Source of the DNA: Yoonia sp.
GTDB taxonomy: Bacteria; Pseudomonadota; Alphaproteobacteria; Rhodobacterales; Rhodobacteraceae
Assembly: GCF_030731595.1 (NCBI RefSeq)
Contig: NZ_JANQTS010000082.1
Location: forward strand, 62,001-126,000
Direction of reading: 5' to 3'
DNA: 64,000 bases
The notes under the pieces were generated by a model that saw only the letters and a program-made list of their open reading frames with translations, had not been told where the DNA came from and did not search any database. Both the position numbers and the translations under genes were made by a program. Positions 1 to 7,190 of this stretch are shown piece by piece; position 1 is the first letter of the stretch, and every line of letters begins with the position of its first letter.

Positions 1-83
1 CGCCTCGGGGCCGTGGCCTCCTGATCCGGGACCTTGGCATAGGGATACAGGCGGAACGCTGTTTGATATCTGACCGCGACCAT
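1..83 (-). CDS. Partial N-terminus of a probable FAD-dependent oxidoreductase
   Basis: An open frame starts with ATG at 83 on the minus strand and runs off the window start, giving 27 codons. The visible N-terminus has the segment RLYPYAKVPDQEATAPR. A tyrosine/proline-rich leader like this precedes the FAD Rossmann fold in some roseobacter flavin monooxygenases of aromatic catabolism, but the FAD motif itself lies outside the window. It begins only 5 bp after the stop of the upstream metallo-beta-lactamase-fold gene, so the two are probably co-transcribed. The flavoprotein call rests on memory of similar leaders and is weak; the existence of the gene is better supported by spacing. Confidence 0.45.
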   Translation of the reverse strand, partial: MVAVRYQTAFRLYPYAKVPDQEATAPR

Positions 84-88
84 AGCGT

Positions 89-1039
89 TTACCCTTGCAG
101 AGCCTCCCACATTTCAAGATCGCGGGCGGCGGTCCAGATGCGCGGATGCCAGATCCCGCGGGCCTCGTCATAGGCGCGGGAAACATTGAACGGCAGGCAG
201 TGTTCATAGATCGCGTAGTCCTTGAACTTGGGATCACAGACATCGCGCACCGCATCCCAAGCCTCTTTGAGCGTGCCGCCTTTCATGGCCACACGGGCCG
301 CAGGCTGATAGGTGCTGTTGACAAAGTCACGGGTGCTTTCGATGGCGCGTTCCACGGCATCCTTGCCCACAAGTGCGCCACCCCGACCGGGGGCAATGGC
401 ATCCACATCATAGGCCTTGATCGCATCAAGCGTCTTGCCCCAATCGGCAAAATGCCCGTCCCCGCAATAACAAGCAGAGTGATCCTCCACGATGTCACCT
501 GTGAACATCACGTTCTGGTCAGGCACATGGATGACCGTATCACCCGCCGTATGGGCGCGGCCGATCTGCTTGATATCCACACGGCGGTTGCCCAGATAGA
601 CCGTCATGGCGTCGCTGAATGTCGTGGTGGGCCATGTCAGACCGGGGATGCTTTCATGCCCTTCAAACAGGCGCGGAAAGCGTTGAAATTCGCTGTCCCA
701 GTCCTCTTGTCCGCGTTCCGCGACCATGGCGCGGGTGATATCGGACATGATGACCTGCGGCGCATCAAAGGCAGAGGCGCCCAGAACGCGCACGGCGTGG
801 TAATGGGTCAAGACCACATGGCTGATCGGTTTGTCGGTCACCGTGCGGACCTTCTCGATCACCTTATGGGCCAGTCGGGGCGTCGCCTGCGCCTCGACGA
901 TCATGACGCTGTCGTCACCGATGATGACGCCGGAGTTCGGATCACCTTCGGCGGTAAAGGCATAAAGCCCCTGACCGATCTCATCGAAAGTGATCTTTTT
1001 CTCGGTCATATCCCCTTGGGATGCGAATGCTTTTGCCAT
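89..1039 (-). CDS. Metallo-beta-lactamase-fold hydrolase with altered metal-binding motif
   Basis: 316 aa, no signal peptide, so probably cytoplasmic. The fold is recognisable from the first histidine loop (THYH at 78-81), a conserved His (HTAGD, H163) and the bridging Asp (FTGD, D182). The canonical HxHxDH reads HYHAVR, so the Asp and last His of the loop are replaced by Val and Arg. The late GHG loop reads GRG at 218-220. It may bind one metal or none, and its substrate is unknown. The start at 1039 follows an AAGGA-type site; a second Met at codon 11 is possible. It is the first gene of a probable operon continuing out of the window. Confidence 0.8.
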   Translation of the reverse strand: MAKAFASQGDMTEKKITFDEIGQGLYAFTAEGDPNSGVIIGDDSVMIVEAQATPRLAHKVIEKVRTVTDKPISHVVLTHYHAVRVLGASAFDAPQVIMSDITRAMVAERGQEDWDSEFQRFPRLFEGHESIPGLTWPTTTFSDAMTVYLGNRRVDIKQIGRAHTAGDTVIHVPDQNVMFTGDIVEDHSACYCGDGHFADWGKTLDAIKAYDVDAIAPGRGGALVGKDAVERAIESTRDFVNSTYQPAARVAMKGGTLKEAWDAVRDVCDPKFKDYAIYEHCLPFNVSRAYDEARGIWHPRIWTAARDLEMWEALQG

Positions 1040-1221
1040 TGTTTGCTGTCCTTATGCGCAGGATATTCTTGCGGCACGGTGGGCGACTGTAAAGGGACAG
1101 TTGCGCCATACCAGACGCCAAGGGGCAATATCCTCACACAATCAGCAATACTCTTGCCGGGCTGAGCACCTGGAGGCAGTACCTTCGCTCGGGCGCGAAA
1201 CAGCAAGCCAGTTGCCGCCGC

Positions 1222-1258
1222 GCCAAAGGGCAACAGCCGCAGGCCATCGCCCTTTGGC
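1222..1258 (-). terminator. Hairpin downstream of the OB-fold gene
   Basis: Perfect 10-bp inverted repeat GCCAAAGGGC / GCCCTTTGGC with a 17-nt loop, starting 8 bp after the stop of the OB-fold gene. There is no clear T-run, so it may be a weak terminator or an mRNA 3' stabiliser. Confidence 0.5.
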
Positions 1259-1265
1259 ATCCGCA

Positions 1266-1601
1266 TCAGTCGTAGCGCAGATCAAAGGTAATCAGGGTGC
1301 CGTCGCCCCGCGTCAGGTTGCGCGCATAGATTTCCCGAGGACCCGGATCGTCATCGACAAAGCCGTTGACGGTCACGTTCTCGCCCACATCGACGGGCAC
1401 CCAGTTCGGGCCCACATAGATGCGGATCTCGCCGCTCGCGTCGGCAAGGCGGAATTCATCCTCGTCTGTGATCCGTTCGACCGTGCCTTGGACGGTGACC
1501 ATTGTGCCGCGCGCGGCATCAGCAATCGGGGTAATGGTCTCGGCCTGCGCCGCAGTGGCGGTTATCGCGGCGAACAGCGCGGCAGTTGCAAGATATCTCA
1601 T
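1266..1601 (-). CDS. Periplasmic OB-fold (BOF/YgiW-like) protein
   Basis: 111 aa. The first 20 residues form a signal peptide (hydrophobic core, AQA cleavage site before ETITPI). The mature part has a small OB-fold pattern: a VTVQGTVERI strand, then RLADASGEIRIYVG, VTVNGFVDDD and REIYARNL. This resembles the bacterial OB-fold family of E. coli YgiW, which lies next to the QseBC two-component genes in enterobacteria. Here too the neighbour is an OmpR-type regulator and sensor kinase. The ATG at 1601 was chosen over longer upstream extensions because it starts the signal peptide. It sits 32 bp after a tiny membrane protein gene and is probably co-transcribed with it. Ligand unknown. Confidence 0.8.
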   Translation of the reverse strand: MRYLATAALFAAITATAAQAETITPIADAARGTMVTVQGTVERITDEDEFRLADASGEIRIYVGPNWVPVDVGENVTVNGFVDDDPGPREIYARNLTRGDGTLITFDLRYD

Positions 1602-1633
1602 CGGTTTGCTCCTATGGATATGAAGGGAATGGA

Positions 1634-1771
1634 TCAGTCGAAGGCGATGATCAGCAGCACAACAAGTGCAATGCCGCCAGCGACCAACCATAGCTTGGGC
1701 ATCCGGATTTCGACCTCGCCTGACAGCCAGGTACCCGCTTGCTTGAGATTGAATTTCTGCACGTCGTTCAT
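1634..1771 (-). CDS. 45-aa single-pass membrane protein
   Basis: Short ORF with ATG at 1771, preceded by AGGAG at suitable spacing. The product has a polar N-terminal half (about 25 residues) and one C-terminal transmembrane helix (LWLVAGGIALVVLLIIAF). It lies between the sensor kinase gene and the OB-fold gene on the same strand and is the first gene after a repeated regulator-type motif at 1835-1851. I do not recognise a family. A role as a small membrane partner of the two-component system or of the OB-fold protein is inference only. Confidence 0.65.
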   Translation of the reverse strand: MNDVQKFNLKQAGTWLSGEVEIRMPKLWLVAGGIALVVLLIIAFD

Positions 1772-1792
1772 GTCTTTCTCCTGTGTTTGTCT

Positions 1793-1809
1793 GGATCATG
1801 TCTTGATCC
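1793..1809. promoter_or_regulatory. Inverted repeat upstream of the 45-aa membrane protein
   Basis: Perfect 6-bp arms GGATCA / TGATCC with a 5-nt spacer, 22 bp upstream of the small gene start. It could be an operator or a short terminator after the kinase gene; neither can be settled from sequence. Confidence 0.35.
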
Positions 1810-1834
1810 GATGACAGGAGGAATGCAGGCTGAG

Positions 1835-1851
1835 TCTGACAGTAGTCTGAC
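1835..1851. promoter_or_regulatory. Candidate response-regulator site, direct repeat TCTGAC with 11-bp period
   Basis: TCTGAC occurs twice with an 11-bp period, the geometry typical of OmpR/PhoB family binding. The same 17-bp arrangement, differing at two positions in the spacer, occurs at 4004-4020 upstream of the regulator gene. The site lies 64 bp upstream of the small membrane protein gene. Confidence 0.6.
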
Positions 1852-1857
1852 CGGCTG

Positions 1858-3192
1858 TCAGGATTTCGCCGGGCGATAACCAAGGGTGAATTCTGTGCCG
1901 CCACCGGCCGGTGACTGCACATCAACCGAGCCGCCCTGACCACGCTGCACCCGGTCCACAATCGCCAGCCCCAGCCCAGCGCCGCCGGGCAGCGCCCCCT
2001 GTCCGCGCCAGAAAGGTTTGAACATAGAGGCCTTGCCTCCGTGTGGCAGACCCGGCCCATAATCGCGCACCCGGATCACCGGACCGGGGCCCACTGTGAT
2101 CTCCACGCTGCCGGCGCCGCCGTGCAGAATGGCATTCTCGACAAGATTGGCCAGCGCCACCTCGATCCCTTCGACATCGGCCTGCGCCAGAACCGGCTGA
2201 TCGGGCGTTTCCAACGCCAGTTCCACACCTTTGTCATAGGCAAAAGGGGCAAGAGCGGCCGTGACGGCCGTTGCCGCAACACGCAGATCAACTGCGGTAT
2301 CCTCGGCCACCGTCATCCGGTCGGCGCGGGACGAGGCCAGCACCTGCTTGACCGTGCGCGATAGCGAGGCGAGGTCTGCGCGCAAAAGCTCGGTCGACGC
2401 ACTGGGCGGCAGCGCGTCCAGCCGGGCCACCAGCACCGCAACGGGGGTGCGCAGGGCATGGGCGGCCTCGGCGGCATGGCGGGTTTCAGCCTCCAAGGCC
2501 GCGGCCAGACCATCAAGGGATCGTTGCGTCGCCTTAACCAGATCAGCCACCTCGGCAGGCAGGCCCGCGACCGGCGGCGGCGGCACAGCCACACCGGGGC
2601 GCAGGCTTCGCGCCCAAGCCGCCGCCTGCGCCAAAGGTGCAAGCCCCTTGCGGATCAGCAGTGCGTTGGTCCCGATCAGCAACAACACCACAGGCAGCAT
2701 CGGCAGCCCGACATGGCGGTAGAATTCTGTCAGGAAAGCGCCGCGCAGCAGGCCCGCAGGATCGTCGGCCATGACGAAGACCATCCGCAGCCCGTCAGCC
2801 CGTCCTGCAAATTCATGCCCTGCAACAATCAGCGGAGCACCCGACAGATCAAGCCGCGTAACCCAGTCGTCGGCAAAGATATCCGCCGCCAGCGGCGGGA
2901 TCAGAGCGGGGTTCATCACATCCACGACCTCGCCGCCCCGATCGACCAGCGCAAAGGCATAGGCCTCGGGGTATGCGGCAAAGATATCGCGCAGGGGCGC
3001 ATCGGCAGGCAGCGCAGCGCCCTCCAAGGCTTGTTCGATCCGTTCACGCATCTGTTCGATGGCCTCGGTCTCTAGCTCGCGCCGGTCCGAACCGTAGTAA
3101 AGCCCGACCGCCGCCACATTGAGCAGCACAACGACACCGGCCATCACCGCCAGCTGCCGCGTCAGGACTTGTGCAAGTGGCCGCGCGCTCAT
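1858..3192 (-). CDS. Sensor histidine kinase, QseC/EnvZ-like
   Basis: 444 aa. TM1 is at about 14-33, a periplasmic sensor segment at 34-160, TM2 at about 161-181, then a dimerisation domain with the H-box AAHALRTP (phosphoacceptor H245). The ATPase domain has an N-box around N353 (NLVENAILHG) and a G-box GAGLGLAIV near 405. It autophosphorylates and should pass phosphate to the adjacent regulator. The start at 3192 was chosen because it forms an ATGA overlap with the regulator stop; the longer frame upstream overlaps the regulator and has no site. The gene follows the regulator in the same operon and precedes the small membrane/OB-fold genes. The signal is unknown. Confidence 0.9.
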   Translation of the reverse strand: MSARPLAQVLTRQLAVMAGVVVLLNVAAVGLYYGSDRRELETEAIEQMRERIEQALEGAALPADAPLRDIFAAYPEAYAFALVDRGGEVVDVMNPALIPPLAADIFADDWVTRLDLSGAPLIVAGHEFAGRADGLRMVFVMADDPAGLLRGAFLTEFYRHVGLPMLPVVLLLIGTNALLIRKGLAPLAQAAAWARSLRPGVAVPPPPVAGLPAEVADLVKATQRSLDGLAAALEAETRHAAEAAHALRTPVAVLVARLDALPPSASTELLRADLASLSRTVKQVLASSRADRMTVAEDTAVDLRVAATAVTAALAPFAYDKGVELALETPDQPVLAQADVEGIEVALANLVENAILHGGAGSVEITVGPGPVIRVRDYGPGLPHGGKASMFKPFWRGQGALPGGAGLGLAIVDRVQRGQGGSVDVQSPAGGGTEFTLGYRPAKS

Positions 3193-3866
3193 CGGGCGGC
3201 CTCGCGCGGGAGCATCCAGCCGATGCCGCGCACGGTCACGATCGGCAGCGGGCAACCTGCCGCCTCGAGCGCGCGGCGCAGGCGCGAGACCGCCGCATCA
3301 AGCGCATTCGGCGTCACCGCGTCATCCAGCGTATAGATCGCCTCTTCCAGCACTGCGCGGGGGGCGACGCGCCCGGCGCTGCGCATCAGTTGTTCCAGAA
3401 CGCCCAATTCGCGGCGGCCCAATTTCAGCGGGGTCGCCCCCATATGCGCATGACGCGCGACCGTATCCAGTGACAAAGGCCCCACGCGCAGCAGCATGGC
3501 AGACCTGTCGCCGGGCCTGCGCAGGACCGCCCGGCAGCGCGCGATCAGCTCCGGCATCTCGACCGGTTTGACCACATAGTCATCCGCCCCGCCATCCAGT
3601 CCAGCCAACCGGTCGGCCAGTTGATCGCGGGCCGTGAGCACGATCACCGGCACCTGCCCTTCGCGCCGCAGATCGGGCAAAAGCCGCAGCCCATCCCCAT
3701 CGGGCAGACCCAAATCAAGGATCACAAGCGCCAAATCAGCGATCTGGGCGATCTCGCGGGCCTCAGCCGCCGTGCCTGCGTGATCAACACTGAACCCCGC
3801 GCGACGCAGGGCATCCATGACTGCCTGGGCCAATGGAGGGTGATCTTCTACAAGAAGGACGCGCAT
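3189..3866 (-). CDS. OmpR/PhoB family response regulator
   Basis: 225 aa. The receiver domain has an acidic pair at E7/D8, phosphoacceptor D51 (VILDLGLPDGDG), T78 and K100 (VVKP). A C-terminal winged helix includes the LKLGRRELGVLEQLM and GWMLPRE segments. It overlaps the kinase gene by an ATGA junction and is first in the operon. A TCTGAC direct repeat lies 138 bp upstream of its start and again before the small membrane/OB-fold genes, suggesting autoregulation plus control of those genes. The family assignment is secure; targets are inferred from the repeats. Confidence 0.93.
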   Translation of the reverse strand: MRVLLVEDHPPLAQAVMDALRRAGFSVDHAGTAAEAREIAQIADLALVILDLGLPDGDGLRLLPDLRREGQVPVIVLTARDQLADRLAGLDGGADDYVVKPVEMPELIARCRAVLRRPGDRSAMLLRVGPLSLDTVARHAHMGATPLKLGRRELGVLEQLMRSAGRVAPRAVLEEAIYTLDDAVTPNALDAAVSRLRRALEAAGCPLPIVTVRGIGWMLPREAAR

Positions 3867-4003
3867 ATTGTTAACTTCTGTTCAGGTTGGCACCGCGGGC
3901 CAAGCCCAGTGGGTCGTGCGGATTATGTTACGGGACGCGCTGGCGATCCCCAAGGCAAAACCCGACAGGCGGCGGCGCAACGGTGGCGTCTTTGGGCGTC
4001 TTT

Positions 4004-4020
4004 TCTGACAGCTGTCTGAC
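4004..4020. promoter_or_regulatory. Candidate response-regulator site in the divergent promoter region
   Basis: A second copy of the TCTGAC-N5-TCTGAC direct repeat (11-bp period), between the response regulator gene (start 3866, minus) and the dehydrogenase gene (start 4124, plus). It could serve either promoter. Confidence 0.6.
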
Positions 4021-4123
4021 GAATTCACAGCACTGTGGCGGAGTTGCGTTTCGATGAATTGTCGCGCCCATCTCATCCCGATACCCTGACAGGGCAAGGA
4101 CGCAATCAGGCAGTGAGGGAATC

Positions 4124-5056
4124 ATGACAGGCGACCTATCGGGAACACGGATCGCTATCGTCGGATGTGGGCTTATCGGTCTGAGTTGGGCTGCGTTGTT
4201 TCGGCACTACGGTGCGGATGTTACCCTTTGGGACCCGGATGCGGCAGCCAGAGCTGCGGCTGAAGACCGCATGATACACCCCCTTGCGCAACTGCGGGAA
4301 CTCACCCAAGGCCCGGAAAACGCCGGCAGCGTCAGCGTCACAGCAGATCTGGCAGAGGCCTTGAAGGGTGCTGCGCTCATTCAGGAGAACGCACCAGAGG
4401 ATCTGTCGCTCAAGCGGGGCCTTTATCGCGAGATCGAGGCTTTGGCCGATCCGCAGGCAGTGCTTGCCTCTTCCACCTCGGCGCTGACGTGGTCGGATCT
4501 GGCACCGGGCCTTGCGGACCCCGGCCGCCTGATCACGGCCCATCCGTTCAATCCGCCCCACCTTGTGCCTCTGGTCGAGCTATATGGAACCGATCCAGCC
4601 GGTTTGGACCGTGCAGAGGGGATTTATCGGGCCGCGGACCGTGTGCCCGTCCGCCTGAAGAAAGACGCAACCGGACACATTGCCAACCGTCTTGCCTCGG
4701 CGCTTTGGCGCGAGGCGGTGCATATCGTCGCCGAAGGCATCGCCGATGTGGCAGAGGTCGACATGGCACTGGTGCACGGACCCGGGCTGCGATGGTCGGT
4801 TCTGGGGGCGCATATGGCCTATCACCTTGGCGGCGGCAGCGGTGGCATAGAAGGCTATCTTGCCCATCTGGGGCCGAGTCAGGAAAGGCGCTGGTCCACC
4901 TTGGGCACCCCGTCCCTGACCGACGCGGTGCAGGCCGCACTGATCGAAGGGGTCTTGCGCGCGGCAGAGGGCCGCGACATCCTGACATTGGAAGCCGCAC
5001 GCGACGCGGGCCTGATTGCCGCCCTGAAAGCACGCCGCATGTCAGAAGACATCTAG
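4124..5056 (+). CDS. 3-hydroxyacyl-CoA dehydrogenase family NAD-dependent dehydrogenase
   Basis: 310 aa. An N-terminal Rossmann fold has the GxGxxG motif (VGCGLIG, 13-19) followed by an acidic residue ending the second strand, indicating NAD preference. The segment TSALTWSDLA and the conserved AHPFNPPHLVPLVE loop are typical of 3-hydroxyacyl-CoA dehydrogenases. The C-terminal domain is single, as in carnitine dehydrogenase and lambda-crystallin-like members. It probably oxidises a 3-hydroxy acid or 3-hydroxyacyl derivative in the cytoplasm. A class III aminotransferase gene follows 74 bp downstream on the same strand, so the pair may act on an amino- or betaine-type substrate. The exact substrate is not readable. 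Confidence 0.82.
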   Translation: MTGDLSGTRIAIVGCGLIGLSWAALFRHYGADVTLWDPDAAARAAAEDRMIHPLAQLRELTQGPENAGSVSVTADLAEALKGAALIQENAPEDLSLKRGLYREIEALADPQAVLASSTSALTWSDLAPGLADPGRLITAHPFNPPHLVPLVELYGTDPAGLDRAEGIYRAADRVPVRLKKDATGHIANRLASALWREAVHIVAEGIADVAEVDMALVHGPGLRWSVLGAHMAYHLGGGSGGIEGYLAHLGPSQERRWSTLGTPSLTDAVQAALIEGVLRAAEGRDILTLEAARDAGLIAALKARRMSEDI

Positions 5057-5130
5057 AATAGAACACCAAGACCACGTCTTGACCCGTAACAGCCCAGCGA
5101 CCGCAGGTCGTCAACCAAAGGACCCCAAGA

Positions 5131-6528
5131 ATGAATGACCGCACAAACATCTCGCTCGCCGATCTGGATCGCGCGGCACATTTCCATCCCGTCACATCGA
5201 TCCATGATCTGGAGAAGAACGGGCCGGTCATCTATACCAACGCGCAAGGCGTCGAGGTCACGCGCGACAACGGCCAAACCTTGATCGACATGGGTGCGGG
5301 CTTGTGGTGCGTGAATGTGGGCTATGGCCGTCAGGAATTGGTCCAGGCGGGCGCACAGGCGATGCAAACACTGAGCTTTCAGCATTTCTTTGGCGGGGCC
5401 GCAGCGGAACCCACGATCCGTCTGGCGGACCGTCTGTTAACCCTGTTTCGTGAAACTGTGCCGGGATCGGACATGGCGCGGGTCTTCTTTGGTTGCTCTG
5501 GCTCTGACGCCAATGACACGGCATTCAAATTAGTGCGCTATTACAACAACCTGCGGGGGTTACCGCAGAAGAAAAAGGTGATCTCGCGGCTTGGGGCCTA
5601 TCACGGCCTGACCTATGCGTCAGGCAGCCTGACCGGGATCGAGGGCTATCACAAGGCCTTTGACATGCCGATTGCGGGCGTGTTGCACACCGGCTGCGCG
5701 CACCACTATGCCTTTGCCAAGGACGGCGAAAGCGAAGCGGATTTCTCCGACCGCCTGATTGCGGAACTGGAACAGATGATCGACCAGGAGGGCGGCGAAA
5801 CGATTGCGGCCTTCATCGCCGAACCCGTGATGGGCACAGGCGGTGTCTTCACCCCGCCCGCAGGCTATTTTGCCAAGCTGCAAGACCTGCTGGACCGCCA
5901 TGATATCCTACTGATCGCTGACGAGGTCATCACCGGTTTCGGCCGGACTGGCCAGTGGTTCGGCTGCGGGACTTACGGCATCAGGCCTGATATCGTGTCA
6001 CTGGCAAAGGGATTGACCTCTGCCTATTTCCCGATGTCAGCCTCCATCATCTCGCGCCGCATCTGGGATGTACTGGAACGCGCTTCCCCCGAGATGGGGC
6101 CGGTGATGCATGGTTTCACCTATTCCGGTCATCCGGTCGGCAGCGCGATCGCAATGGCAAATCTTGATATCATGGAACGCGAAGACCTGCCCGGCCGCGC
6201 CGCCCGTTTGGGGCCGGTGCTGCTTGATGCACTAAAGTCCAAAGTCGGGGACCATCCCTTTGTTGGCGAGGTACGCGGCGTCGGCCTGATGGCCGCAATC
6301 GAGTTTGTGGCCGACAAATCAACAAGAGCCCGCCTGCCCTACGGTGCGCACAAGATCGTCGCGGCCAAGGCATTGGAACATGGCGTGCTCAGCCGTGGCC
6401 TGCCCTTCTTGCCGGTGAACTCGATGTCGCCACCACTGAGCATCACAGAGGCCGAGATCGACGAAGCCACAACCCGCTATGCCGCGGCATTGCGGGCGGC
6501 CACACCTGAAATCGAGGCGATGAGATAA
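5131..6528 (+). CDS. Class III PLP-dependent aminotransferase (omega-type)
   Basis: 465 aa, usual length for omega-amino acid/diamine:pyruvate type aminotransferases. Hallmarks are the phosphate-binding CSGSDAND turn, the Asp that contacts the pyridine ring (LIADEVITGFGRTG, D264) and the Schiff-base Lys in SLAKGLTS (K293). The family transfers an amino group from a terminal amine such as taurine, beta-alanine or putrescine to pyruvate or 2-oxoglutarate. It follows the dehydrogenase gene and both probably belong to one catabolic operon. The amine donor cannot be decided from sequence. Confidence 0.88.
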   Translation: MNDRTNISLADLDRAAHFHPVTSIHDLEKNGPVIYTNAQGVEVTRDNGQTLIDMGAGLWCVNVGYGRQELVQAGAQAMQTLSFQHFFGGAAAEPTIRLADRLLTLFRETVPGSDMARVFFGCSGSDANDTAFKLVRYYNNLRGLPQKKKVISRLGAYHGLTYASGSLTGIEGYHKAFDMPIAGVLHTGCAHHYAFAKDGESEADFSDRLIAELEQMIDQEGGETIAAFIAEPVMGTGGVFTPPAGYFAKLQDLLDRHDILLIADEVITGFGRTGQWFGCGTYGIRPDIVSLAKGLTSAYFPMSASIISRRIWDVLERASPEMGPVMHGFTYSGHPVGSAIAMANLDIMEREDLPGRAARLGPVLLDALKSKVGDHPFVGEVRGVGLMAAIEFVADKSTRARLPYGAHKIVAAKALEHGVLSRGLPFLPVNSMSPPLSITEAEIDEATTRYAAALRAATPEIEAMR

Positions 6529-6542
6529 CATCGCCCGACAGC

Positions 6543-6563
6543 CTTGCGCGCAAGCTGCGCAAG
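6543..6563. terminator. Hairpin between convergent genes
   Basis: Perfect 7-bp arms CTTGCGC / GCGCAAG with a 7-nt loop, lying in the 40-bp gap between the convergent aminotransferase and lipoprotein genes. It could terminate both transcripts; there is no T-run. Confidence 0.45.
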
Positions 6564-6568
6564 CGGGA

Positions 6569-7186
6569 TCAGGCGCGGGCCAAGACCCAATCGGTCATCG
6601 CGGGCATCAGGCTGTCCACAACGGTCTGGAATGCCGCCACAATTGCTGCGGGGTCGTCCCCCGCAGCCTCGGCCGATTGCGCAAAATTGCGACTGCCGAT
6701 GACGCGCTGGTCACGGTCATTCAGCACAGTCAGCGTACATGCGATCCCCGCGACCAGCCGGCCATCGGGCGTCACATCGACCTGAAACACATCGATCCGC
6801 ACAAGCAGCACACGATCCGGCACCGGCCCGCCATCGCTGCGCCCGACATAGCCAAGACGGCCCGCAGCCGAAAGGCTGCGGATCAGTAGCGCCTGCAAGA
6901 CCAAAGGGGCCTCATCGCTCCAGCGCGCATCGGGCAGATAGGTGATAGAGGCCGGATCGGGCTTGATCATGATCCGGTCCGTGGCAAGGGCGGCAGGTGC
7001 TTCGGGGCGCGCGACCAAAAGTGTGCGGGCGCTGCCTCCACCACTTTGCCCACCGACCGCCGGTGACAGATCATAGGTATCAAGCGGCTGCGCAGAGGCG
7101 TTCAGTGCCGAGACGGCACTGCATCCGCCAAGCATGGCAGAGGCCCCCAAAAGGGCAACCCGGCGCGTCAGGTTTGCGGTGGACAT
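6569..7186 (-). CDS. ABC-type transport auxiliary lipoprotein (PqiC-like)
   Basis: 205 aa. The N-terminus is a lipoprotein signal with lipobox LGGC (Cys about residue 22), so the mature protein should be membrane-anchored in the periplasm. The body matches the PqiC-like auxiliary component family found beside MCE proteins. It is the last gene of a four-gene MCE operon and starts 4 bp after the MCE gene stop. The start at 7186 was chosen because it begins the lipoprotein signal. It probably helps the MCE complex dock on the outer membrane to pass lipids; that role is inferred from the family. Confidence 0.8.
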   Translation of the reverse strand: MSTANLTRRVALLGASAMLGGCSAVSALNASAQPLDTYDLSPAVGGQSGGGSARTLLVARPEAPAALATDRIMIKPDPASITYLPDARWSDEAPLVLQALLIRSLSAAGRLGYVGRSDGGPVPDRVLLVRIDVFQVDVTPDGRLVAGIACTLTVLNDRDQRVIGSRNFAQSAEAAGDDPAAIVAAFQTVVDSLMPAMTDWVLARA

Positions 7187-7190
7187 GGCT

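Noticed and set aside
95-1165. Long plus-strand open frame opposite the first hydrolase gene
   Set aside because: It is the antisense shadow of a clear metallo-beta-lactamase-fold gene; its product has no recognisable pattern.
1006-1266. 86-codon minus-strand frame upstream of the hydrolase
   Set aside because: No ribosome site or family pattern, and it spans the likely promoter and hairpin of the gap.
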